NCBI GenBank assembly: GCA_025980325.1
Contig: JAICXQ010000013.1
Location: 1-48,528 of the forward strand
Origin: Frankiales bacterium
Lineage (GTDB): Bacteria > Actinomycetota > Actinomycetes > JAFAQI01
DNA: 48,528 nt
Direction of reading: 5' to 3'
The notes beneath the pieces were generated by a model. It was not told the DNA's origin. It saw nothing but the letters and a program-made list of their open reading frames with translations, and did not search any database. Numbering within the stretch: the first letter of the stretch is position 1; each line of letters starts with the position of its first letter. The position numbers were made by a program, and so were the translations under genes. This document shows positions 31,444 through 37,809 of the stretch, piece after piece.

Positions 31444-31803
31444 ATGCCGACGTACCAGTACGCCTGCACCGAGTGCGGCGAGCGCCTGGAGGTCGTGCAG
31501 AAGTTCACCGACGACGCCTTGACCGTGTGCCCCGCGTGTGAGGGCCGGCTGCGCAAGCTGTTCTCCCCCGTGGGCGTGGTCTTCAAGGGCTCCGGGTTCT
31601 ACAAGACCGACAGCCGCGGTTCGGGTTCTTCGTCGAGTAGTACGGCGAAGAGCGACCAGCCGTCGAGCGGCGAGAAGACCCCGGCGGCTGAGTCGAAGCC
31701 GAGCACTCCGGCCGCGGCGGACTCGTCGGGTTCTTCGGGGTCTTCTTCGGGGTCTTCTTCGGGATCGGCTGGCTCGTCCGGCGACGGGACCAAGGTCGCT
31801 TAG
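31444..31803 (+). CDS. FmdB-family zinc-ribbon protein with low-complexity tail
   Basis: 119 aa. The N-terminal 40 residues form the FmdB zinc ribbon (MPTYQYACTECGERLEV; ligands C8, C11, C29, C32) ending FSPVGVVFKGSGFYKTD, all canonical. Residues 48-119 are a disordered Ser/Gly/Pro tail, part of it coded by three nearly identical 12-bp repeats at 31733-31768. Function in actinobacteria is unclear; the M. tuberculosis homologue (Rv0991c) lies near the cyclo-ligase and mscL as here. GAGAGGGGG precedes ATG 31444. Confidence 0.9.
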   Translation: MPTYQYACTECGERLEVVQKFTDDALTVCPACEGRLRKLFSPVGVVFKGSGFYKTDSRGSGSSSSSTAKSDQPSSGEKTPAAESKPSTPAAADSSGSSGSSSGSSSGSAGSSGDGTKVA

Positions 31804-31815
31804 CTCGTCTTCTTG

Positions 31816-31860
31816 GGTGTCCACAGCTTGGTGGGCGCGCCCCGCGGTGTCCACAGCTTG
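31816..31860 (+). repeat. Pair of 15-bp direct repeats resembling DnaA boxes
   Basis: GGTGTCCACAGCTTG occurs at 31816-31830 and 31846-31860, exactly 30 bp apart, with the palindrome GGCGCGCC between them. GTGTCCACA differs by one base from the actinobacterial DnaA box TTGTCCACA. The repeats lie between fmdB and the SAF gene, 47 bp before its start, and may be a regulator site for that gene. Confidence 0.5.
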
Positions 31861-31906
31861 TCCTCGGGGCGGTCTCGGAACGGGCCGGTCGCGGCAGGCT
31901 GCCCGC

Positions 31907-32545
31907 ATGGCCGCATCGCTGCTCTCCCGTCTCGCCGCGCAACCGCGCCGGTTCGCCGCCGCGCTCTGCGTCGGGCTGGCTGTGCTGTGTTCGTTGCACG
32001 TCCTGCATCCCAAGCCGCCGGTGTCGCGGTCGGTGTGGGTGATCGCGCACGACCTTCCGGGTGGCGTGCCGCTGACTGCGCACGACGTGCGATCCGAGCG
32101 GCTTCCACTTGGAGCAGTCCCGCGCGGGGCGCTGCTCAGCCGGGTGCGCGTTGTCGGTCGGTTGGTCGCGGCCCCGATGCGCGCCGGCGAGCCGGTGACC
32201 GACGTCCGGCTGCTGGAGCCTTCGCTGCTCGCCGCGCTTCGCCAACCCGGTCTGGTCGCCGTTCCCATCCGGCTCGCCGACGGGCCGGCCGCGGCCGCCC
32301 TCACCCGCGCCGGTGACGTCGTCGACGTGCTCGGCACTACGGCGGACGACAGCGGTGGCGATACGGCGACGCCGTCCACGCAGGTCATCGCGTCCGGTCT
32401 CACCGTGCTGGCGGTGCCGGCTCGCGACGGTGGATCCGACGACGGGGCCGGTCTCGTGGTGGTCGCGGCGACCGATGCGCAGGCCGCACGGCTGGCCGGG
32501 GCGGCCACGACGACCAGGCTCTCGCTGGCCTTGTTACGGCGCTGA
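31907..32545 (+). CDS. SAF-domain protein (CpaB/FlgA-like)
   Basis: 212 aa. An N-terminal membrane anchor (FAAALCVGLAVLCSLHVL, about 16-33) is followed by a SAF domain: VWVIAHDLPGGVPLTAHDVRSERLPLGAVPRGAL, then GEPVTDVRLL. A second lobe has the RcpC/CpaB-like wording LVAVPIRLADG and AGDVVDVLGT. Such proteins assemble pili or chaperone envelope structures, but no pilus genes are nearby and the gene is a stand-alone neighbour of fmdB and mscL, as in mycobacteria. ATG 31907 is the start of the membrane helix region. Confidence 0.82.
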   Translation: MAASLLSRLAAQPRRFAAALCVGLAVLCSLHVLHPKPPVSRSVWVIAHDLPGGVPLTAHDVRSERLPLGAVPRGALLSRVRVVGRLVAAPMRAGEPVTDVRLLEPSLLAALRQPGLVAVPIRLADGPAAAALTRAGDVVDVLGTTADDSGGDTATPSTQVIASGLTVLAVPARDGGSDDGAGLVVVAATDAQAARLAGAATTTRLSLALLRR

Positions 32546-32617
32546 TCGGTTGCTCATCCGGACCCCGATGGGACACGCTGGCGCCGGATCTGTCCCTTCG
32601 CAGCGAAAGGCCCGGGC

Positions 32618-33034
32618 ATGAGCGGCTTCCGGAAGTTCCTCCTTCGCGGCAACGTCGTCGATCTCGCCGTCGGCATCGTGATCGGCGCCGCCTTCGGCGC
32701 CGTCGTCACCGGCTTCGTGGCCGCGTTCATCACGCCGATCGTCGGCTTGGTAGCGGGCGCAAGCGGAGACTTCAGCAACAGCGGCGTCAACGTTCACGAG
32801 GGGAAGACGGTGGTGCTGTTCCCGTACGGCAAGTTCATCAATGCGCTTGTGTCGTTCGTCATCATCGCGGCCGTCGTCTACTTCTTTGTCGTGCTGCCGG
32901 TCAACCGACTCATGGAGCGGTTCAAGCCGGCACCGGACGAGCCGACGCCGGTCAAGGACTGCCCCGAGTGCCTGTCGTCGATCCCGGCCGGCGCGCACAG
33001 GTGCGCGTTCTGCGCCTCGCCGCAAACCGCGTAG
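32618..33034 (+). CDS. mscL: Large-conductance mechanosensitive channel MscL with zinc-ribbon tail
   Basis: 138 aa pentameric channel that opens under membrane tension to release solutes during osmotic downshock. TM1 is GNVVDLAVGIVIGAAFGAVVTGFV (the pore helix) and TM2 is ALVSFVIIAAVVYFFVVLP. The usual C-terminal coiled helix is replaced or extended by a compact CPEC...CAFC motif (C115, C118, C129, C132), a rubredoxin-like zinc ribbon. ATG 32618 is preceded by AAAGG about 9 nt upstream. M. tuberculosis mscL lies in the same conserved gene block. Confidence 0.94.
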   Translation: MSGFRKFLLRGNVVDLAVGIVIGAAFGAVVTGFVAAFITPIVGLVAGASGDFSNSGVNVHEGKTVVLFPYGKFINALVSFVIIAAVVYFFVVLPVNRLMERFKPAPDEPTPVKDCPECLSSIPAGAHRCAFCASPQTA

Positions 33035-33114
33035 GCACGAGCCGCCGACTTGTCAGCAACTGGTGCGGCTATAGCCACCTGTGCTGCTGACAGATGCGAC
33101 GCACGCACGCATTG

Positions 33115-33279
33115 TCAGTCGCGGTCGACGTGGTGCGGCGGTACGTCGTCCAGGAGCCGGCGTACGTCGTCGTCCGCGAACGGCTGCTCGTCGCCCCAGC
33201 CGACATCGGTCTCGTCCGTCGTGCGGTCCGGCAACACCGGGTCGTCCGCCTCGGGCTCGGGTCGTTGGCGCTCGGGCAT
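33115..33279 (-). CDS. Conserved 54-aa acidic protein coupled to the CBS gene
   Basis: Very short gene coding MPERQRPEPEADDPV..., rich in Asp, Glu, Arg and Pro, with a central LPDRTTDETDVGWGDE segment. I recognise this D-R-T-x-D-x-T-D-x-G-W-G-(D/E) signature as a recurrent small actinobacterial protein of unknown role. The ATG at 33277-33279 shares its A with the TGA of the upstream CBS gene (TGATG), so translation is coupled. The product is probably disordered, with an acidic surface and no Cys, membrane or signal features. Confidence 0.7.
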   Translation of the reverse strand: MPERQRPEPEADDPVLPDRTTDETDVGWGDEQPFADDDVRRLLDDVPPHHVDRD

Positions 33280-33737
33280 CAGTCGAGGTCACCCGCCTCG
33301 ATCCGGGCCAGCCGCCGGGATCGGACCAGGTCGTCGGCCGGGATCTGGCCGGCTTCCGGTTCGGTGCCGAGCGCGGCGAGTACGCCGCACAGGTCGCGCT
33401 GGCTGACCATCCCGACGATCGTGCCGCCGTCGATGACCGGCAGGTGGCGGATCCAGCGCGTCGCCATGTGCCGGGCCGCCTCGTGCAACGACGTCTCGGG
33501 TGACACCGTCAACACCGTCGTCGTCATGACGGCGCTGACCGGCGTCGCGTCCAGATCGGCACCGCGCGCGACCGCCTTCATCACGTCGCGTTCGGTGATG
33601 ATCCCGAGTAGCTGCGCGCCGTCCATCACCAGCAACGACCCGGTCTGCTGCGACCACATGCGATTGGCCGCGGCCCGAAGCGAGTCGGCGGGCGATTCGG
33701 TCACGCTCGCCCGCGTCATCACTTCGGCCACCTGCAC
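33279..33737 (-). CDS. Tandem CBS-domain protein
   Basis: 152 aa, essentially one CBS pair. The first domain has VAEVMTRASVTESPADSLRAA and LLGIITERDVMKAVA; the second has VSAVMTTTVLTVSPETSLHEA and IVGMVSQRDLCGVLA. Such pairs bind AMP, ATP, SAM or NADH and act as energy or ligand sensors. GTG 33737 (VQVAEVM) lies 6 nt after TACGCT (33749 to 33744), so the message is probably leaderless; a longer frame to 33899 would run across that promoter. It is followed by the coupled 54-aa gene. Confidence 0.9.
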   Translation of the reverse strand: MQVAEVMTRASVTESPADSLRAAANRMWSQQTGSLLVMDGAQLLGIITERDVMKAVARGADLDATPVSAVMTTTVLTVSPETSLHEAARHMATRWIRHLPVIDGGTIVGMVSQRDLCGVLAALGTEPEAGQIPADDLVRSRRLARIEAGDLD

Positions 33738-33743
33738 CCGCCT

Positions 33744-33749
33744 AGCGTA
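33744..33749 (-). promoter_or_regulatory. Predicted -10 element of leaderless CBS transcript
   Basis: Minus-strand TACGCT with a 6-nt spacer to GTG 33737. It lies in the 23-bp gap after the regX3 stop, showing that the CBS gene need not depend on the senX3-regX3 transcript. Confidence 0.48.
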
Positions 33750-33760
33750 AGCGCGACCGG

Positions 33761-34441
33761 TCAGGCTTCGAACTTGTAACCCAGGCCGCGCACTGTCAGC
33801 AGGTGTTGCGGCCGGCCGGGATCGGGTTCGATCTTCGCCCGCAACCGTTTGACGTGCACGTCGAGCGTCTTCGTATCGCCGACGTAATCGCTGCCCCACA
33901 CCCGGTCGATCAGCTGGCCGCGGGTCAGTACCCGGCCGGAGTTGCGGAGCAAGAACTCAAGCAGCTCGAACTCCTTCAACGGCAGCCCGACCGCGCCGCC
34001 GTTGACGCTGACGATGTGCCGGTCGACGTCCATCCGCACCGGGCCGGCCTCGAGGATCGCCGACCCGACGTCCTCCGGCTCGCCGCGGCGGCGCAGCACC
34101 GCCCGGATGCGGGCGAGCAGCTCGCGCGCCGAGAACGGCTTCGTCACGTAATCGTCGGCGCCGATCTCCAGGCCGACGACCTTGTCGACCTCGCCGTCCT
34201 TCGCGGTCAGCATGATCACCGGCACGTCCGAACGCTGGCGCAGCTGCCGGCACACCTCGAGGCCCGACAACCCGGGCAGCATCAGGTCGAGCAACACCAG
34301 ATCGGCGCCGGCGTTGTCGAACTCGGTCAGCCCATCCGGCCCGTTGCCGGCGACCGCCACTTCGAAGCCCTCTTTGCGCAGCATGTACGACAGCGCGTCG
34401 GAGAAGGACTGCTCGTCCTCGACGACCAGGATTCGGGTCAC
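33761..34441 (-). CDS. regX3: RegX3-type OmpR-family response regulator (phosphate control)
   Basis: 226 aa. The receiver has phosphoacceptor D52 in LLDLMLPGLSG and Lys in TKPF. The winged helix has DRVWGSDYVGDTKTLDVHVKRLRAKIE and ends LLTVRGLGYKFEA, diagnostic of RegX3/PhoP of the phosphate system. It overlaps senX3 by 4 bp. It should bind the PHO-box-like repeats upstream of phoU and pstS and activate phosphate uptake at low phosphate, by analogy with characterised systems. Confidence 0.95.
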   Translation of the reverse strand: MTRILVVEDEQSFSDALSYMLRKEGFEVAVAGNGPDGLTEFDNAGADLVLLDLMLPGLSGLEVCRQLRQRSDVPVIMLTAKDGEVDKVVGLEIGADDYVTKPFSARELLARIRAVLRRRGEPEDVGSAILEAGPVRMDVDRHIVSVNGGAVGLPLKEFELLEFLLRNSGRVLTRGQLIDRVWGSDYVGDTKTLDVHVKRLRAKIEPDPGRPQHLLTVRGLGYKFEA

Positions 34442-35637
34442 GCGCTCGACGCCTCCGATTGCGGCTGTTCGTCACCGGCGACCGAACGCGACGGGCCGGT
34501 GGCGGGCAGCCGCAGCGTGAACGTACTGCCGGCGCCCGGTTGGCTCCACACCGTGATCTGGCCGCGGTGGTTGCTCACGATGTGCTTGACGATCGCCAGG
34601 CCGAGCCCGGTGCCGCCGGTGTCGCGCGAACGCGCCGGGTCCACGCGGTAGAAGCGTTCGAAGATCCGTTCCTGGTCGGTCTGATGAATGCCGATGCCCT
34701 GGTCTTTGACCGCGATTTCGACCATGTCGCCGCGATGATGTACGCCGACCGCGACCTCGGTGCGCTCCGGGCTGTACGCGACCGCGTTGTCGAGCAGGTT
34801 CGACACCGCGGTCACGAGTTGGTTCTCGCTGCCGACGACGACGCAACCGGTGTCGCCGCCGCGGACGATCTCGATCCGTTTCGCCTCGGCGACCAGCCGG
34901 CCGCGGTCGATCGCCTCGTCGATGACCGCATCCACCGCGACGTCGTCCGCCGACGCCGGCGTCTCGCCACCTTGCAGCCGGGACAGGTCGAGCAACTCCT
35001 GGACCAGCCGCGACAACCGACTCGCCTCGCGCTGCATCCGGGTCAGGAAGTGATGCACCGCATCCGGATCGTCGTGCGCGTCGAGCGCCGCTTCCGCCAG
35101 GACTGTCAGCGCACCGACCGGCGTCTTGATCTCGTGCCCGACGTTCGCGACGAAGTCGCGCCGTACGGCGTCGACGCGCTTGCTCTCGGTGAGATCGTCG
35201 ACGACCAGCGCTACCTCGCCGTCGTCGAGCGGCTGCGCCCGTGCGCCGACGGTCAGCACCCGGCGCGGGAATCCGCCCTGGTCGATGACGAACTCCATCG
35301 TCTGCGCCGTACCGGTACGACGGACGGCGCGCACCAACTGTTCGAGTTCGCCCACTTCGAGCCGCGCGCCTTTGACGATGCTCATCGACACCGCCGCGAC
35401 GTTCGCCATGCGCACGTTGTCCGCGCTGTCCACGAGGATCGCCGCGGTCGGGAGCAACGCCAACATGCGGTCGGCCGCCATCGCTCGCGCACTCCTTGCT
35501 TCGTCGACAGCGGATGTCGGTGCGTGGCGTGCGTGACGTGCTCGGCGGCCACGTCCGACGAGCGACACCGTCACGACCCCCAGAAGCGATCCTGCGCCCA
35601 GATCAATGTCACGCGGCAGCGGAATCGGCCGCTGCAC
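34438..35637 (-). CDS. senX3: SenX3-type sensor histidine kinase
   Basis: 399 aa from GTG 35637. A single predicted membrane segment (about 11-28) replaces the usual pair. A PAS-like domain (about 55-150) follows, then the phosphoacceptor H168 in VANVGHEIKTPVGAL, the N-box NLLDNAVAYSP, DQGIGIHQTDQERIFERFYR and GGTGLGLAIVKH. SenX3 responds to phosphate status through the Pst transporter and PhoU, whose genes lie directly opposite. The start is chosen because TATCAT (35650 to 35645) sits 7 nt upstream. Alternative starts further in would remove the membrane helix. Confidence 0.92.
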   Translation of the reverse strand: MQRPIPLPRDIDLGAGSLLGVVTVSLVGRGRRARHARHAPTSAVDEARSARAMAADRMLALLPTAAILVDSADNVRMANVAAVSMSIVKGARLEVGELEQLVRAVRRTGTAQTMEFVIDQGGFPRRVLTVGARAQPLDDGEVALVVDDLTESKRVDAVRRDFVANVGHEIKTPVGALTVLAEAALDAHDDPDAVHHFLTRMQREASRLSRLVQELLDLSRLQGGETPASADDVAVDAVIDEAIDRGRLVAEAKRIEIVRGGDTGCVVVGSENQLVTAVSNLLDNAVAYSPERTEVAVGVHHRGDMVEIAVKDQGIGIHQTDQERIFERFYRVDPARSRDTGGTGLGLAIVKHIVSNHRGQITVWSQPGAGSTFTLRLPATGPSRSVAGDEQPQSEASSA

Positions 35638-35644
35638 AGGATCA

Positions 35645-35650
35645 ATGATA
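35645..35650 (-). promoter_or_regulatory. Predicted -10 element of leaderless senX3-regX3 transcript
   Basis: Minus-strand TATCAT (TANNNT) with a 7-nt spacer to GTG 35637. No good -35 is visible, suggesting an activator or weak constitutive promoter. Confidence 0.5.
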
Positions 35651-35710
35651 AGGAGAACGCAACCGGCGCAATCGCGGCGCGGAACGCGCAAACCGCGGCC
35701 GGACGTGAAT

Positions 35711-35754
35711 GTTCACCGGCCGTTTGCCGAACGCTCACGTGACGTTTCGCGGAC
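35711..35754 (+). promoter_or_regulatory. PHO-box-like array of four 11-bp repeats upstream of phoU
   Basis: Four contiguous 11-mers occur: GTTCACCGGCC, GTTTGCCGAAC, GCTCACGTGAC, GTTTCGCGGAC. The first matches the Streptomyces PHO-box unit (GTTCACC plus four). The array ends just upstream of where the -35 of the phoU promoter (-10 TAGGCT at 35781-35786) would lie, the usual place for an activator. Confidence 0.68.
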
Positions 35755-35780
35755 CGGACCGTGACGTACCGAGACCGGCG

Positions 35781-35786
35781 TAGGCT
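35781..35786 (+). promoter_or_regulatory. Predicted -10 element of leaderless phoU transcript
   Basis: TAGGCT (TANNNT) is followed after 7 nt by GTG 35794. The PHO-box-like array ends 26 bp upstream. Confidence 0.5.
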
Positions 35787-35793
35787 CCCGAAC

Positions 35794-36447
35794 GTGCGCG
35801 ATCAGTATCACGACGAGCTCGACGCGATCACCACGTCTCTCGTCGACATCACCCGGCTCGCGGGCAGCGCGATCAACCGGGCGACGACCGCGCTGCTCGA
35901 AGCCGACCTGCAAGAGGCCGAGGCGGTCATCTCCGGCGACGCGGCGATCGACCAGCTCTACGCCGACATCGAAGCCCGCGCGCTCGACCTGCTCGCCCGC
36001 CAGCAACCGGTGGCGAGCGATCTGCGCGTGCTCATCACCAGCTTGCGCATGGTCGCCGACATCGAGCGCATGGGCGACCTCGCGCTGCACATCGCGAAAG
36101 TCGCGCGCCGCCGCTATCCGTCGTCGGCGATCCCGCCGGAACTGCACGCGACCGTGCTCGAAATGGGCCAGGTCGCGCAACGCATCTGCGCGAAGTGCTC
36201 CAGCGTCATCGCCGGGCGCGATCTGCACCTCGCGGCCGAACTCGAACGCGACGACGACGTGATGGACGACTTGCATCGCAAGCTGTTCCGGGTCCTGCTC
36301 GACGACAGTTGGCAAGGCAGCATCGAAGGCGCGATCGACGTCACCTCGTGCGGCCGTTACTACGAACGCTTCTGCGACCACGCCGTGTCGGTCGCCCGCC
36401 GCGTCATCTACCTGGTCACCGGAGAGCGCGTCACCGTCGACGGCTGA
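35794..36447 (+). CDS. phoU: PhoU phosphate-signalling protein
   Basis: 217 aa with two copies of the PhoU three-helix bundle. The family opening VRDQYHDELDAITTSL starts at GTG 35794, which is preferred to the in-frame ATG at 35761 since that would precede the promoter. Metal-ligand-type acidic clusters are seen in MVADIERMGDLALHIAK (E-R-M-G-D) and, in the second half, YYERFCDHAVSVARRV. PhoU links the state of the Pst transporter to SenX3, keeping the kinase quiet when phosphate is plentiful. It is divergent from senX3 and upstream of pstSCAB. Confidence 0.95.
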   Translation: MRDQYHDELDAITTSLVDITRLAGSAINRATTALLEADLQEAEAVISGDAAIDQLYADIEARALDLLARQQPVASDLRVLITSLRMVADIERMGDLALHIAKVARRRYPSSAIPPELHATVLEMGQVAQRICAKCSSVIAGRDLHLAAELERDDDVMDDLHRKLFRVLLDDSWQGSIEGAIDVTSCGRYYERFCDHAVSVARRVIYLVTGERVTVDG

Positions 36448-36521
36448 CCCGGACGGTCGTCGTACCGTCCACCGTGGTTCCCACAGCATGTGCAGAGGGC
36501 AACATCACGCCGCCATCGGCT

Positions 36522-36543
36522 GTTCACTCGCCGTTCACCGTGG
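36522..36543 (+). promoter_or_regulatory. PHO box upstream of pstS
   Basis: Two adjoining 11-bp units, GTTCACTCGCC and GTTCACCGTGG, agree closely with the Streptomyces PHO-box repeat. They lie 27 bp upstream of a clear -10, TAATTT (36571-36576), so the bound regulator would contact polymerase at the -35 region. Confidence 0.75.
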
Positions 36544-36570
36544 CGGGGCCGCCGCGTCGGTTTGGCTGCC

Positions 36571-36576
36571 TAATTT
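36571..36576 (+). promoter_or_regulatory. Predicted pstS -10 element
   Basis: TAATTT in an otherwise GC-rich region, about 60 bp before the pstS GTG. Unlike many genes here, pstS has a leader with a GGAGG ribosome-binding site (near 36622). Confidence 0.55.
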
Positions 36577-36636
36577 GGCGCTGTCGAGGGCTCGCAGGCG
36601 GCGAGCCCAAGTCTTACCCGTGGAGGTATCGCCCCA

Positions 36637-37731
36637 GTGAATCCCTCGCTCCTGCTGCGAGCCACCGGTGTCAGCGCCGTCGCTGCGTTCGGTCTCGCCG
36701 CCTGCGGCAGCAACAACAACACGGCTCCGGTCGCGTCCAACGGATCGCCCAGCGCGTCGAGCAGCTGCGCTTCCGGCAGCGTCACCGGTCAGGGGTCGAC
36801 CTTCCAGGCCAACATCGAAAAGCAGTGGATCTCCGATTTCGCCGGTCAGTGCCCGGGCGCGCAGATCACCTACAGCGGCACCGGTTCCGGCGCGGGCATC
36901 AAGCAGTTCGGCTCCGGCACGATCGACTTCGCCGGATCCGACGCGACGATGAAGCCGGACGAGCAATCGGCTGCGGACAAGCGCTGCGGCAACCCCGCGC
37001 TGCACATCCCGGTGACCGCCGGCGGCGTCGCGGTCATCTACCACGTCAAGAACATCTCGTCGCTGAACCTGTCGGCGACCACGCTGGCCGGCATCTTCGA
37101 CGGCAGCATCAAGACCTGGGACGCGCCACAGATCAGAGCCGACAACCCCGGCGTCACGCTGCCGATGACCGCGATCAAGACCTACCACCGCAGTGACGGT
37201 TCGGGTACGACGAAGGTCTTCACCGGCTTCCTCGCCGCCGACGCGCCGTCGGTATGGAAGCTCGGCAGCGACAAGAGCATCAACTGGCCGTCCGGTCTCG
37301 GCGCGAACGGTTCGAGCGGCGTCGTGCAAGGCGTGCAGACCACCGACGGCGGAATCACCTACGCCGAGGTCAGCTACGCGAAGCAGGACAGCCTGCCGAC
37401 CGCGAAGGTCAAGGGCGCTCAAGGCGACTTCACCGAGATCGCGTCGTCGACGGTGAGCCAGTCGATCGACTCGGGCTTCACCGTCACCGGCACCGGCAAC
37501 GACCTGTCCGGCAAGCTCGACTACACCAAGATGACCGGCTACCCGATCTCGACCGTGTCGTACGTGATCGTGTGCAGTCACTACTCGGACGCGGCCAAGG
37601 GCGCGGTGATCAAGGCGTTCCTCGCCTATGCGGTGGCCGCGGGTCAGGCGCAGGCGGATGCGCTCGGCTTCGCCCCGCTGCCGGCCGGCCTCGTCAGCAA
37701 GGACCAGGCGACGATCGGTGCGTTGAGTTAG
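36637..37731 (+). CDS. pstS: Phosphate-binding lipoprotein PstS
   Basis: 364 aa. The lipoprotein signal ends in lipobox L-A-A-C23. It captures phosphate outside the membrane for the PstCAB transporter. Family signatures are GQGSTFQANIEKQW, TYSGTGSGAGIKQF, DFAGSDATM, and TYHRSDGSGTTKVF, which carries the phosphate-contact Ser, Asp, Gly and Thr residues. GTG 36637 follows GGAGG at 10 nt. It is the first gene of pstSCAB and is separated from pstC by a strong hairpin. Confidence 0.96.
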   Translation: MNPSLLLRATGVSAVAAFGLAACGSNNNTAPVASNGSPSASSSCASGSVTGQGSTFQANIEKQWISDFAGQCPGAQITYSGTGSGAGIKQFGSGTIDFAGSDATMKPDEQSAADKRCGNPALHIPVTAGGVAVIYHVKNISSLNLSATTLAGIFDGSIKTWDAPQIRADNPGVTLPMTAIKTYHRSDGSGTTKVFTGFLAADAPSVWKLGSDKSINWPSGLGANGSSGVVQGVQTTDGGITYAEVSYAKQDSLPTAKVKGAQGDFTEIASSTVSQSIDSGFTVTGTGNDLSGKLDYTKMTGYPISTVSYVIVCSHYSDAAKGAVIKAFLAYAVAAGQAQADALGFAPLPAGLVSKDQATIGALS

Positions 37732-37746
37732 CCACGTCCGAAGCAT

Positions 37747-37782
37747 GATGCGGGGTCGCGGCGTGCATCGCGGCCCCGCATC
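37747..37782 (+). other. Intercistronic stem-loop between pstS and pstC
   Basis: GATGCGGGGTCGCG (37747-37760) pairs with CGCGGCCCCGCATC (37769-37782), 14 bp including one G-T, around an 8-nt loop. It lacks a U-tract. The likely role is partial termination or protection of the pstS mRNA 3' end so that the binding protein is made in excess over the membrane subunits. Confidence 0.65.
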
Positions 37783-37809
37783 GGCACACCCGAGGAGAGG
37801 CGAGGCAGG

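Noticed and set aside
33053-33292. 79-codon minus-strand frame in another phase across the 54-aa gene
   Set aside because: It is Arg/Gly-rich and matches nothing. The competing frame has the coupled TGATG start and the recognisable Asp/Thr/Gly/Trp signature.
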